Source: a bacterium (GTDB lineage Bacteria; SAR324; XYD2-FULL-50-16). From it: DNA of 64,000 nt. Positions 41,555 through 50,259 of the stretch are shown here, piece by piece (position 1 is the first letter of the stretch; each line of letters opens with the position of its first letter). Both the position numbers and the translations under genes were made by a program. The notes beneath the pieces are model-generated. The model was not told the origin of the DNA. It ran no database searches and was given only the letters and a program-made list of their open reading frames with translations. The stretch lies in NCBI GenBank assembly GCA_018830885.1, contig JAHJRI010000189.1, forward strand, positions 20,632 to 84,631, in the 5' to 3' direction.

Positions 41555-42667
41555 TTAAGCCAGTTTCAGAAGGGCACCGGTCTGAAAATAAGCCTGCAAG
41601 TTATCCCATAGACTTTCCGACGATATTCTGTCAAAAATCCGCGCCTTTCCGATTCCTGTTAAACCGATGAATCGTATGCCTTCATCACTGAATTTTTTAT
41701 CAACTTCGATAATCCGGATAAACTCATCTCGGGTAACCGGAGGGATCGTTTTCATGATACCCAGCGAATACAAATGATCATGAATAATTCTGAAGTCCGC
41801 TTCATCCAAAAAACCCTGCTGAAAGGACCACCAGGCAGCATAGTCCATTCCGATGATCACTGCCTCACCGTGGAGAAACTGTTTATAATTAGTATGGGTT
41901 TCCAGAAAATGGCCAAGGGTGTGACCAAAGTTCAAGATGGCACGCTGACTGGTCTCCTTTTCATCTGCTTCAACCACGCGAGCCTTGACTTCACAAGATC
42001 TGAAGATGGATTCAATGAGCAACTCTTCATCCGATTTCAATTCGTTCAGGTTTTTATGATTGAGAAGCTGGAATAGATAGGGGTCCCGAATAAAGCCATG
42101 CTTGATCAATTCAGCATACCCTGCGATAAACTCTCTTTCAGGCAGTGTTTTAAGGAAATCCACATCGACAATTGTCTGAAGCGGTTGTTTAAACGCCCCG
42201 ATGAGGTTTTTGCCCGCTTTGTGGTTAATACCGGTTTTCCCGCCGATTCCACTGTCAACCTGGGAAAGCAGTGTTGTTGGTATCTGGATATAGGCTATGC
42301 CCCGCATAAAAGCCGAAGCGGCGAATCCGGCAATATCCCCGATGACACCGCCCCCAAAAGCAATGAGAATACTCTTTCGATTTGCCTTTTTATCCACAAG
42401 AAAATCAAAAATCCGTGATACTGTTTCCAGCGTTTTATACTGTTCTCCATCCGGCAGTATCAAACACTCAGATTCAAGTTTCTCGGGCAGAAATGTCTGT
42501 TCGAATTCGGGGTAGAGCGCATGCAGCGTGCTGTTGGTTACAAGAAAAATCCGCTTTTCAGAATAATTGAGAAAGTTATCCTTCAGGACGCTGCTTAAAA
42601 TCTGACTGCCTATTTTCACCTGATAGCGGTAACTGTTGCCAGGCAGGTCGATATGAATTGTTTTCAT
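41555..42667 (-). CDS. aroB: 3-dehydroquinate synthase
   Basis: A 370-residue enzyme of the shikimate pathway that converts DAHP to 3-dehydroquinate using NAD and a divalent metal. Visible are the NAD loop FGGGVIGDIAGFAASAFMRGI, the substrate segment QVDSGIGGKTGINHKAGKNLIGAFKQP, the metal ligand region with ELIKHGFI, LNFGHTLGHFLET (metal histidines) and HGEAVIIGM. The length matches the family, with a short extra tail. AAGAG lies ahead of the ATG. No aroK or other shikimate gene is adjacent in the window. Confidence 0.96.
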   Translation of the reverse strand: MKTIHIDLPGNSYRYQVKIGSQILSSVLKDNFLNYSEKRIFLVTNSTLHALYPEFEQTFLPEKLESECLILPDGEQYKTLETVSRIFDFLVDKKANRKSILIAFGGGVIGDIAGFAASAFMRGIAYIQIPTTLLSQVDSGIGGKTGINHKAGKNLIGAFKQPLQTIVDVDFLKTLPEREFIAGYAELIKHGFIRDPYLFQLLNHKNLNELKSDEELLIESIFRSCEVKARVVEADEKETSQRAILNFGHTLGHFLETHTNYKQFLHGEAVIIGMDYAAWWSFQQGFLDEADFRIIHDHLYSLGIMKTIPPVTRDEFIRIIEVDKKFSDEGIRFIGLTGIGKARIFDRISSESLWDNLQAYFQTGALLKLA

Positions 42668-42801
42668 TCGCTCTTAAGAGTTAGATTGACCGCCAGTCCG
42701 ACGGACGTTTTGGAACATCGAATGGAAAGTCTTATCCCGCTTGCCTCCCAAAGCAGTATTGCCATGAAAGGTTACAGGAGACGGATGACTGCCCGCGGGG
42801 T

Positions 42802-43077
42802 TCAATAGGTAATTAAAAAAGATAACAGGGAATAATCCAATGGGGCTTCCGTCACCAGAACATTTTCAACCCTCGCCAAAGGAGACCCTTCCCAGCACCA
42901 TTGAATAAAGAAGTCAATGTCCTGCATGTTGCCTTGAGCCCTGATTTCAACACAGCCGTTGGGAAGATTTCGCACGGATCCTTTTAAACCAAGACTTTGC
43001 GCTTTCCTTCGTGTATATTCTCTGAAGAAGACTCCCTGCACGATGCCTTCAACCAGTACCTGCACGTGTCGCTCCAT
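42802..43077 (-). CDS. acyP: Acylphosphatase
   Basis: A 91-residue acylphosphatase from ATG 43077, where AGG precedes the start; a longer frame upstream is open but the added residues do not resemble the family. It has the complete signature VQGVFFREYTRRKAQSLGLKGSVRN, containing the catalytic arginine (FFRE) and asparagine (VRNLPNG), plus VEIRAQG. It hydrolyses carboxyl phosphates such as 1,3-bisphosphoglycerate or acetyl phosphate. The C-terminal 20 residues are more hydrophobic than usual. Confidence 0.92.
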   Translation of the reverse strand: MERHVQVLVEGIVQGVFFREYTRRKAQSLGLKGSVRNLPNGCVEIRAQGNMQDIDFFIQWCWEGSPLARVENVLVTEAPLDYSLLSFLITY

Positions 43078-43534
43078 CGCTTTACCTGTAAAGTCTTTAC
43101 CTGGGGTTACTTCACAGCTATTCCCAACTGATGCCCAGTTATCATAAACCAAAGACATAAAAAAGAAAACAGACAGTGGTCAAATTCTTCTGACAAGCGG
43201 TCAAAAATCAGATCAAAACTGTTGTCATCAGAAATATCCTGAATTATGGAACTGTCCGACCGAAGGGAGGACAAGTCGACGCCAGCTATATTGGATGGGT
43301 TAATTCTTGAAAGAGATACGCTTTTCGAGTATAGCCGACAAAGTGCGCTCAACCCCTGTACAGTCCCTTTTGATCATCCTTGCGGATAAAATGAATCCTG
43401 TAATTGAGAATGGCTGTTGACTGAACCCGGACATTTTTTCTTTTCAAAGCCACAAAAACCCAATATAATGCCATGAATAAGCGGACCTCCACCGCTTAAC
43501 CGAAATTTAAACACATTCATGTTTACTTTCCCAG
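43078..43534. other. Divergent intergenic region
   Basis: 457 bases between the reverse acylphosphatase gene and the forward paralogue-3 gene. It contains TATAAT at 43464-43469 without a good -35, and a 7-bp hairpin TAAGCGG/CCGCTTA at 43478-43498, both within 75 bases of the paralogue-3 start. An 81-codon reverse frame (43107-43352) has no start site support and is not called. Confidence 0.45.
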
Positions 43535-44824
43535 ATGGCGAATACCGCAAATCAATCCGATTCAGACATTATCGCAACCGAAGAAACACAAGAAAACAAG
43601 ACAAAACAGGTCAGTACGTTTGAGGTCAGCCCCGAGACAATCAAAAAAATTAAAGAGGCACTTACGACGCCCATACCTGGCAAAGATGAATTCTGGTTGA
43701 TCGAACCCATTGTCACCCCCGACAAGTCCGGTAAAAAGATCCTGGGAATATTCAAGAAGAAATCCATCAGCCCCGAAGAGCTAAAGGACCTTCGAAAAAC
43801 ATCGATCCAGTCCCCTGGAAACACCCGGGCAAAGATCCAGAAACTGAAGAAACAATATCCGAACAACGCCATGCTGTATATGCTGTCTGCGATCTGTACC
43901 CATGGCATGTTGATGAATTCGAGCAACCAGCGAGAGGTCCTGAGAGGTCTGAAACTGGCAACCAAGGAAGCGGCCATCAGTGTTATCAGTAACGGAATCA
44001 GCGTTTATAACTGTGAAAATTTTTTCAGGATCTATTTTACATTTCTGGACCGTTTAAAGCGGTTTCAACTCAAAAACCTGGAAACAGTCAAAATGGACCC
44101 GCGGCTGGAAAGCTATAAAAATCAGCTGATGCACGCCATCCAGACGGTGGATCAACTCTCGAGCGAAAAAAACCGGGTGTTCAATGTTTTGAATCATCTG
44201 AAAAAAAAGCTGAAGTCTTCTCAATATATTGTGACTTTTGATTTTACCAGGATCAGGGAAGCCATTCGCCATATTGAAAACGGCAATGCCAAAGAACGGG
44301 TACTAACCGGCACAGCGGCAGAAATTATCGCCTATATTTATGCGTTGACGGTCTCGTTTGCAAGGACCCCTGCGCTATGGAGTCTAGTTGATGAAATTCT
44401 GAAGCTGTTTCCGGATGCTGCCAGAAACCTGCTGATTCGAAAAATCTCCATCAGTTCAGTCCGCAATTTTATGAAGTTCAAGCTGGCGGCCATAGAGAGT
44501 GACAGGGACAATATGGCCAAACTGGGCAAATTGATCCTCAAGGAAAACATGCTCGGCGTCCAGAAACTGGAAGGGCAGTCCCTCTATCAGTCTTATGAAA
44601 CCGACCCGTTTTTCAACATTGCGTTTATCGCCGAACTGTCAGTCGGGCTATATAAGGATGATGATCACCGAAAGATTATCGATACCGCAATCAGCGCTAT
44701 CGGATCCCTGATAAAGCGGGATATGTCCAAAAACCATGTTTTTACGGAATCCGCAACCAATCATTCCCATAAACTCGTTGGTTTGAGAGACGGTGGAGCG
44801 TCTCCCAAGGACCGTATAGTCTGA
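43535..44824 (+). CDS. Unrecognised helical protein, paralogue 3 of a three-member local family
   Basis: A 429-residue protein whose first 75 residues are polar and probably disordered; ILGIFKKKSISPEEL then parallels the FLG-x-KK stretch of the other two. Block A (about 139-177) reads LKLATKEAAISVISNGISVYN, then NFFRIYFTFLDRLKRF. Block B (about 262-325) reads EIIAYIYALTVSFARTPALWS, then KLFPDAARNLLIRK. It is the only member on the forward strand and the most diverged. It converges on the ferrochelatase gene with 7 bases between the stops. No function is assigned, and the ATG lacks a clear ribosome-binding site. Confidence 0.78.
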   Translation: MANTANQSDSDIIATEETQENKTKQVSTFEVSPETIKKIKEALTTPIPGKDEFWLIEPIVTPDKSGKKILGIFKKKSISPEELKDLRKTSIQSPGNTRAKIQKLKKQYPNNAMLYMLSAICTHGMLMNSSNQREVLRGLKLATKEAAISVISNGISVYNCENFFRIYFTFLDRLKRFQLKNLETVKMDPRLESYKNQLMHAIQTVDQLSSEKNRVFNVLNHLKKKLKSSQYIVTFDFTRIREAIRHIENGNAKERVLTGTAAEIIAYIYALTVSFARTPALWSLVDEILKLFPDAARNLLIRKISISSVRNFMKFKLAAIESDRDNMAKLGKLILKENMLGVQKLEGQSLYQSYETDPFFNIAFIAELSVGLYKDDDHRKIIDTAISAIGSLIKRDMSKNHVFTESATNHSHKLVGLRDGGASPKDRIV

Positions 44825-44831
44825 CTCACAC

Positions 44832-45857
44832 CTATTCCATTTCCCGCTCTATGATGTGTGCCAGCGCATCAACCCAGGCTTTTTCCGAATTGAGTGACGG
44901 AACCAGGGTTAGTCTTTGACCACCGTGCTTCAGAAAACGGTCCCGCTCCTCCACCTGAATTTCTTCAACTGTCTCCAGACAATCCACTGTAAACGAGGGG
45001 CAAAAAACCAGCAGATGCCGTACACCTTCCTCCCCCAGTCTTGAGATGATCTCACTGGTATACGGTCCAATCCACTTAGCGCGTCCCAGACGGGATTGAA
45101 ACCCGACACTGTAATCCGATTGATGAATCCCCAGCGCATCAGCGATACTTCGGGCGGTTTGAAAACACTGCGCCCGGTAACAAGCATGATTTCTGCTGTC
45201 TAGCTTGTCGCAGCAGACTTGAGAGGTTAAACAGTGGGTTTCGGAATGATCGGCTTTAAGAAGGTGGCTTTCCGGCAGACCATGAAAACTGAACAGGATA
45301 TGATCCGGGTTTTCACGCAGATAGCTCTCTGCCCTGCTGGCCCAGGCACTGATAAATCCAGTCCGTTCGTAGAATTGGGGCAGGACTTGAATCCGTGGAA
45401 ACACCGTCCACGATTTTATCGTCTCAAAAAAAGCTTCCAGAATTGAACCGGTTGTTGCAGATGCATATTGGGGAAACAGAGGGATGACAAGCAGATCAGA
45501 AATCCCGGTCTGTTCAATTCGTTGCAGGGCTTCTCTGAGTGAGGGCTTGCCGTAACGCATCGCCAACTCGACCTTGTATTCCGGCCCCAACTTTTGCGAG
45601 AGCGCATCGACCAAATCCCGACTGTGTCTGATCAGCAAAAAACCTTCTTTCTCGTAGATTTTGGCATATTTCGGGAGAATCGCTGCCGGCCGAAAAGGGA
45701 GGATAAACAGGTAAAGAATCAGCCAGCGGATTGCAGCCGGCATATCCATTACCCTGGGATCAGACAGAAATTGTTTCAAATATGCCCGGATAGAGCCGGT
45801 TTCGGGCTTTTCAGGGCTTCCCAGATTAACCAGCAATACGCTCTTATAAAGCGACAT
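44832..45857 (-). CDS. hemH: Ferrochelatase
   Basis: A 341-residue enzyme inserting ferrous iron into (copro)porphyrin, the last step of haem synthesis. It opens VLLVNLGSPEKPETGSIRAYLKQF and has PLFPQYASATTGS, the catalytic histidine in FSFHGLPESH, GFQSRLGRAKWIGPY and the metal-path glutamates in VDCLETVEEI. There are several cysteines around HCLTSQVCCDKLDSRNHACYRAQCF, the region where some bacterial ferrochelatases bind a [2Fe-2S] cluster, but the pattern is not decisive. AGGA precedes the ATG. No other haem gene is adjacent. Confidence 0.95.
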   Translation of the reverse strand: MSLYKSVLLVNLGSPEKPETGSIRAYLKQFLSDPRVMDMPAAIRWLILYLFILPFRPAAILPKYAKIYEKEGFLLIRHSRDLVDALSQKLGPEYKVELAMRYGKPSLREALQRIEQTGISDLLVIPLFPQYASATTGSILEAFFETIKSWTVFPRIQVLPQFYERTGFISAWASRAESYLRENPDHILFSFHGLPESHLLKADHSETHCLTSQVCCDKLDSRNHACYRAQCFQTARSIADALGIHQSDYSVGFQSRLGRAKWIGPYTSEIISRLGEEGVRHLLVFCPSFTVDCLETVEEIQVEERDRFLKHGGQRLTLVPSLNSEKAWVDALAHIIEREME

Positions 45858-46363
45858 CGAATTCCTGTATATGTTTATTTGGGCCTGTTTTCAGAAGTTC
45901 TCCCTGAAAATCGATGATTGATATGAATTTAAACCATGGTTAGACTGTTTCTCTCTCTTTACCGTTTCAAAATCAAGTTGAAAAGACAGCAATGTCCGGT
46001 TAGGTTTTTGCACTCCATTAAAGACCTTTTGTCAACCGTTCCGTCAAGGGGCTACCGATTTAAAACATGAGGTGCGAGGCTCGCAGCACCGAACTGAAAC
46101 CATCCCTGGTGTTCCGGGAAAACGTCCTGTTTTCCCGGGTTTTAAAGCGCTAGCCCCTTGACTCCACTGAAAACCGCGATTAATTGGACCTGAAGTTCAA
46201 AACAATGATGTTGAAAAGCAGGTTATGGATTAATTGGGATTCATGCTGGTATCCCCTGTTTTCAACTTTTCATGGTGACGTATTCCTGCTGGTTCTGATA
46301 TCATAAGCTTCATTGTACAGTTTTTACCTGTTATAAAATTAACACCAAAAAAAAAGAGTCAAA
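45858..46363. other. Intergenic region containing a 120-base structured palindrome
   Basis: 506 bases between the divergently placed hemH and TPR genes, so it probably contains both promoters. The most striking content is the cloverleaf-like palindrome at 46043-46162. The flanks are AT-rich and hold no supported gene. Confidence 0.6.
46043..46162. repeat. 120-base cloverleaf-like palindrome with two inner hairpins
   Basis: The outer stem joins 46043-46066 and 46139-46162: 24 positions with 22 pairs, the first 12 perfect (GTCAAGGGGCTA). Within it lie a TGCGAG/CTCGCA palindrome at 46073-46085 (flanked by GGTGC/GCACC pairing) and a perfect 10-bp hairpin CCGGGAAAAC/GTTTTCCCGG at 46114-46138 with a 5-base loop. 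It could be a structured non-coding RNA, a palindromic mobile repeat or a cruciform protein-binding site. It does not carry the conserved ends of an integron attC site. Confidence 0.7.
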
Positions 46364-46822
46364 ATGACCGAAGATCTATTGTTGGATGCTAAATATGCAT
46401 TTGCACAAGGGAATTTCGAAGAATGCATTCAGGGTTTTGATAAAATCCTGGAGAAGGAGCCCGAGAATCTCATCGCCCTTTTTACCAGAGGCTCCGCAAA
46501 ACTCCGAATCAAGGACTTTCTTGGGGCTATCAAGGATTTCACCAGCTACATCGAAAAAAACAAAACCAATGAAAAGGTTTTTTGCAGTAGAGGCAACGCT
46601 TTTCTGGCTTTAGACAGGACGGATGAGGCCATGACAGATTTTCAGCGTTCTATCGACTTGAATCCCCAATACCCAACGGCTTATTTCAGCCGCAGTGAGC
46701 TTTTTTTGCGTCTCAATGAACAGGAACAGGCGGATGAGGACAAGTTTCTCGGAGAGCAGCTGCAGCGTCAAATCGCTCAAGCCTATTACGAAACGCAGGG
46801 CATCATGTACCAGAATTTTTAA
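46364..46822 (+). CDS. TPR-repeat protein
   Basis: A 152-residue soluble protein made almost entirely of tetratricopeptide repeats: about three and a half units, such as AKYAFAQGNFEECIQGFDKIL, LIALFTRGSAKLRIKDFLGAI and VFCSRGNAFLALDRTDEAMTD, ending in a helical cap. AAAGAG lies ahead of the ATG. TPR proteins mediate protein-protein contacts; no partner can be inferred. It has its own intergenic regions on both sides. Confidence 0.88.
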   Translation: MTEDLLLDAKYAFAQGNFEECIQGFDKILEKEPENLIALFTRGSAKLRIKDFLGAIKDFTSYIEKNKTNEKVFCSRGNAFLALDRTDEAMTDFQRSIDLNPQYPTAYFSRSELFLRLNEQEQADEDKFLGEQLQRQIAQAYYETQGIMYQNF

Positions 46823-47062
46823 AGCACCACTTATTACAAAAACGCCAACAGGGGTCCGTTCGATTCCGTTTTCTAAAGCGGCGGGAATACTGGAAGCGGT
46901 GGAAGGGAAACCGACATTCGCCCTGAGTCACGATACTGGATGAGATACGTTCTCCGGTAGCCATCCGTGTCTGGTATGAAGCTGTTTCCGTTCAGACACG
47001 CTTCCCGGATTTTTATTCCAATCCTCAAACCAGCCTTTTACCACCCAATATTATAAAAGATC

Positions 47063-47935
47063 ATGGCCGTATTACAACTTGGCATACCCAAAGGGAGTCT
47101 GCAGAAAAGTACAATTGAAATATTTGCTAAAGCCGGTTATAAAATAACGGTGAGCGCGCGTTCATATTACCCTGTCATTGATGATGTCGAAATTGAGTGT
47201 ATGTTGATCAGGGCACAGGAGATGGCGAGATATGTAGAAGAGGGAATCCTGGATGCAGGGCTGACTGGACATGATTGGATTATAGAGACAGGCGCCCAGG
47301 TTGAGAAAGTGACAGAACTGGTTTACGGAAAAGTGGGGAAAAATCCCCTGCGGTGGGTTCTTGCAGTCCCTGAAGATTCTGAAATAAAAACCATCAAGGA
47401 TTTGAACGGAAAACGCATCGCCACAGAAGTGTTAAATATGACCAGAAACTATCTGGCTGAGCATGATGTTGAAGCAAATGTGGAATTCAGCTGGGGTGCC
47501 ACCGAAGTAAAACCACCAAAACTCGCAGACGCGATCGTTGAAATTACCGAAACAGGTTCCTCACTGAAGGCCAATCGACTGCGGATTCTCGATACGGTCT
47601 GTATATCAAATACCTGGCTGATAGCAAACAAGGCGTCCTGGCAGGACGCCTTCAAACGGAAAAAAATTGAGCACCTCTCCCTGCTATTGAAATCGGTTCT
47701 GGCTGCCGATAATCGGGTCGGGCTGATGATGAATGTCCACAAAGACAAGATGGATGACGTCATCCGGATACTGCCTGCTTTGAATAAACCCACGGTTTCC
47801 GCTTTGATTGATTCTGACTGGGTCGCATTGAATACGGTGATCAAGGAAAAAACGGTCAGAGAAATTATCCCCCAGTTGCTTGAGCGGGGTGCAGAAGGAA
47901 TTATTGAATATGCTTTGAACAAGGTTGTTGAATAG
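47063..47935 (+). CDS. hisG: ATP phosphoribosyltransferase (long form)
   Basis: A 290-residue enzyme catalysing the first step of histidine biosynthesis. It has [48 protein letters not shown], the catalytic-domain stretch [16 protein letters not shown] and the PRPP loop [13 protein letters not shown]. The last 75 residues form the regulatory domain of the long HisG form (ending [22 protein letters not shown]), so feedback inhibition by histidine is expected and HisZ is not needed. It stands alone; no other his gene is adjacent. It converges on the APH-fold kinase gene, with a hairpin between. Confidence 0.96.
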   Translation: MAVLQLGIPKGSLQKSTIEIFAKAGYKITVSARSYYPVIDDVEIECMLIRAQEMARYVEEGILDAGLTGHDWIIETGAQVEKVTELVYGKVGKNPLRWVLAVPEDSEIKTIKDLNGKRIATEVLNMTRNYLAEHDVEANVEFSWGATEVKPPKLADAIVEITETGSSLKANRLRILDTVCISNTWLIANKASWQDAFKRKKIEHLSLLLKSVLAADNRVGLMMNVHKDKMDDVIRILPALNKPTVSALIDSDWVALNTVIKEKTVREIIPQLLERGAEGIIEYALNKVVE

Positions 47936-47959
47936 TCCGTCCCGCTGATTCATCCGCTG

Positions 47960-47993
47960 CGGTTCCAGGATCGGTTTTACCTACCTGGAACCG
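47960..47993. terminator. Hairpin between convergent hisG and kinase genes
   Basis: CGGTTCCAGG (47960-47969) pairs perfectly with CCTGGAACCG (47984-47993) around a 14-base loop rich in T. It begins 25 bases after the hisG stop and overlaps the stop codon region of the reverse gene. A two-way transcript end is likely from its place, but no T-run follows the stem. Confidence 0.45.
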
Positions 47994-49057
47994 GACGTCT
48001 CTTCATGCTGCTGCCAGATCTCCTGCAACGCCTGGATCATGCCAGAAAGATGTGCATACCGTTTCAGACTGGGTTGGGAGCGGAATAATCCTGAAAGCTC
48101 TTTCAGCGTCGGTGAAATACTGGCATAAAAGTCCCTTTTGCCTTTGACCCCATAAAGATATCCATATGAGCCCAAAGATCGCAACCGTCTCAAGACAACA
48201 AAATAGAGAAATAGTTCCTGATATCTTTCAAAACTCAAAGGTGACGACGATTTCAACAGACCAAAGTAGTAACTGACAAGAGAATCCCGCATCGGCTCAT
48301 TCAGACCCGACCTGGATCCATAGAGAAGCGATGCCAGGTCATAGAAGCAGGGTCCGAGAAAGGCTGATTGATAATCAATAAACCAGGGAGCACCGTCCAG
48401 CCACATGATATTCCTGGCTTGAAAATCCCGATACACAAAATAGTCAGTCGCCAGATGTGAGAGCTGATCAACCAGTATTGCCTGTAGCTCATACCTGACA
48501 GCTTGATTCAGCAGGGACGAAAATCCAAACCAGTCCATAAACGCCGATTTGAAATAGTCCAGATCGGTCTGATAAACGGACACATCCATTTTTCTCGTCA
48601 GCAAGAATTCTGTCAGAATTGGTGGTAATCCCCGCTGAATCCTGAATAGGCAGTCAAGCACCAGCTGGTAGGCAGCAATGATCTCCTGGTGTCTGTTTTC
48701 CCTGTTCCAGACTGCGACTTTTTCAGCCAGGGTATATGGACCCAGATCCTGCATGAGATACGCGGTCTCTTTTGCATTGATTGTAAAAAGGTGGGGAACG
48801 GGCAGACCGGTTTCCTGAAATTTTTTCGTCAGCAGGAAGAAATCTCTGTTTTCAGACACATTTTGATGAATGACACCGACAATGGAGGATTGCTGGTCTT
48901 TCATCAAATGGATCCGGTAAATACTGCGATCGGACCCATCGCCCTTGAGCGGTTCTATCTTTGAGACAGTTGTGTTGAAATAGTCTTCAGCCAGTATAAC
49001 AAGATCGGCATATCCATCGGGGGGTCTTAATTTTTCCATCGAGGCTTTTTCAACCAT
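47981..49057 (-). CDS. Aminoglycoside-phosphotransferase-fold kinase (AmgK-like sugar kinase candidate)
   Basis: A 358-residue APH-fold kinase. The N lobe has LKGDGSDRSIYRI; the C lobe has YFVYRDFQARNIMW and the metal site FIDYQSAFLGPCFYDLASLLYG. This pair of motifs is close to AmgK (COG3178), which phosphorylates N-acetylmuramate and N-acetylglucosamine at C1 in peptidoglycan recycling. The catalytic loop reads YRDFQARN rather than HRDxxxxN, so the usual histidine is tyrosine. It overlaps the 3' end of the EnvC-like gene by up to 31 bases; with a second ATG at 49039 the overlap is 13. Its place behind ftsEX-envC supports a cell-wall role, but no MurU-type nucleotidyltransferase is visible. 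Confidence 0.75.
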   Translation of the reverse strand: MVEKASMEKLRPPDGYADLVILAEDYFNTTVSKIEPLKGDGSDRSIYRIHLMKDQQSSIVGVIHQNVSENRDFFLLTKKFQETGLPVPHLFTINAKETAYLMQDLGPYTLAEKVAVWNRENRHQEIIAAYQLVLDCLFRIQRGLPPILTEFLLTRKMDVSVYQTDLDYFKSAFMDWFGFSSLLNQAVRYELQAILVDQLSHLATDYFVYRDFQARNIMWLDGAPWFIDYQSAFLGPCFYDLASLLYGSRSGLNEPMRDSLVSYYFGLLKSSSPLSFERYQELFLYFVVLRRLRSLGSYGYLYGVKGKRDFYASISPTLKELSGLFRSQPSLKRYAHLSGMIQALQEIWQQHEETSGSR

Positions 49058-50250
49058 CGCACCGGGTTAACCGCTCTTTTATTGTATCTCATTTCGAAGT
49101 AGAAAAGAGAACGCTCTTCAACCTTGTCATAGGCGACATTCCCCAGCACATACCCCTGTTCAATCACATCGTCCACCAGAACGAAAAGTTCCCCCAGATT
49201 ACCGTATACAGACAAACTGCCTTTGCCGTGGTCGAGGATCACCAGGCTTTGATACCCCCTGAAGGGTCCTGCCCAGACAACTCTCCCACTCAAAATGCTC
49301 CGAACGGGTTCATCGGCTGCCGTTTCGACCAATATACCCCTTCTGAACATTGTATAAAAAGGTGATTGTTTTTGACCGTAGGAATGCACAACCTTGCCGC
49401 GAACCGGTGACGGGAGTTTATTCCTTTTTGAGTAAAAACCTTGAAATTGCTTGGTTTTTTCTTGATTTTCCTTCTTGACAGTCAAAGAGTAAAGTGTGTC
49501 ATTCAGTTGTTCCAACTCGACCTGGATCTCACGCAAATACCTGACATGGGCAGATCGATCGGTTCTAAGATGACCCAGGTAGGTGACCTGCTGCTGCCTC
49601 TCGAATTCCAGCAATTTTTTAACCGCTTCTTCGTTTACCTGAAGATCAGCTAGATCGAGATGCTGGTTTTTCAGCCGGTCATTTTCTTCCTGCAGGTGGA
49701 TCAGGTTTTGATTGTATCGCTCCAGTAGTTCGATATCGACCCGGGCGCTGCTTTGAAGAAGCTTCTGGTTTCGAAAGTAGTGCTCGAATGAATTCAAGCC
49801 TATAAACAGGGTCATTTTTCTTGCCTGCCGGACATAGAACAGCGCCAGCAGTTGCTGGTTGATCTCTTTTTTATCTTCCCCGATCCGGACTTCCAAGGTC
49901 TTGATTTTTAGCCCTGTTTCGTCAATCCGGTTCCTCAGAAGATCCTGGGCCTCTTTCAGTCGCGCCAGTTTCGTCTCTGACCGTTCAATATTCTCACCAA
50001 ATGTTTTTAACGCTTCCAGCACCCGTTCAGTTCTCTTTTCTGCAATGTTTATCTGAACCAGCGTTTCCTGTCTTTCGTTTGTCAGTCTCTGTTTTTCAAT
50101 GTTTCTGAGACGAATCTGGCGCTCGAAGGTATCCTGGGATTGCGGGCAGGCTTCGAACAGGGGAAAAAGAATGAAAGATACAATGAGGACTGCTTTAAAA
50201 GCAGGGTAGGTTAAAGCAAGGTTCTTCATCCAGGCTTCGGACCAGAGCAT
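49027..50250 (-). CDS. envC: EnvC-like murein hydrolase activator (coiled coil plus degenerate LytM/M23 domain)
   Basis: About 407 residues. A hydrophobic N-terminal segment (AVLIVSFILFPLFEAC) serves as signal or anchor. Residues about 40-270 are long coiled coils rich in Q, E, R and L. The C-terminal LytM domain (about 285-405) runs SPVRGKVVHSYGQ to LYGRVVWAGPFRGYQSLVILDHGKGSLSVYGNL in outline, but the zinc ligands of active M23 peptidases are absent: FRRGILV stands for H-x-G-x-D and SVYGNL for H-x-H. That matches EnvC, which does not cut but switches on amidases when FtsEX cycles. The gene follows ftsX by about 10 bases. The start could also be GTG 50256 or ATG 50229. Confidence 0.88.
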   Translation of the reverse strand: MLWSEAWMKNLALTYPAFKAVLIVSFILFPLFEACPQSQDTFERQIRLRNIEKQRLTNERQETLVQINIAEKRTERVLEALKTFGENIERSETKLARLKEAQDLLRNRIDETGLKIKTLEVRIGEDKKEINQQLLALFYVRQARKMTLFIGLNSFEHYFRNQKLLQSSARVDIELLERYNQNLIHLQEENDRLKNQHLDLADLQVNEEAVKKLLEFERQQQVTYLGHLRTDRSAHVRYLREIQVELEQLNDTLYSLTVKKENQEKTKQFQGFYSKRNKLPSPVRGKVVHSYGQKQSPFYTMFRRGILVETAADEPVRSILSGRVVWAGPFRGYQSLVILDHGKGSLSVYGNLGELFVLVDDVIEQGYVLGNVAYDKVEERSLFYFEMRYNKRAVNPVRWLKKPRWKN

Positions 50251-50259
50251 GATCACCGG

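Noticed and set aside
43107-43352. 81-codon reverse frame upstream of acylphosphatase
   Set aside because: No start signal, no family resemblance; overlaps the alternative 5' extension of the acylphosphatase frame.
46043-46162. Integron attC site
   Set aside because: The palindrome lacks the RYYYAAC/GTTRRRY end motifs and no integrase or cassette array is nearby.
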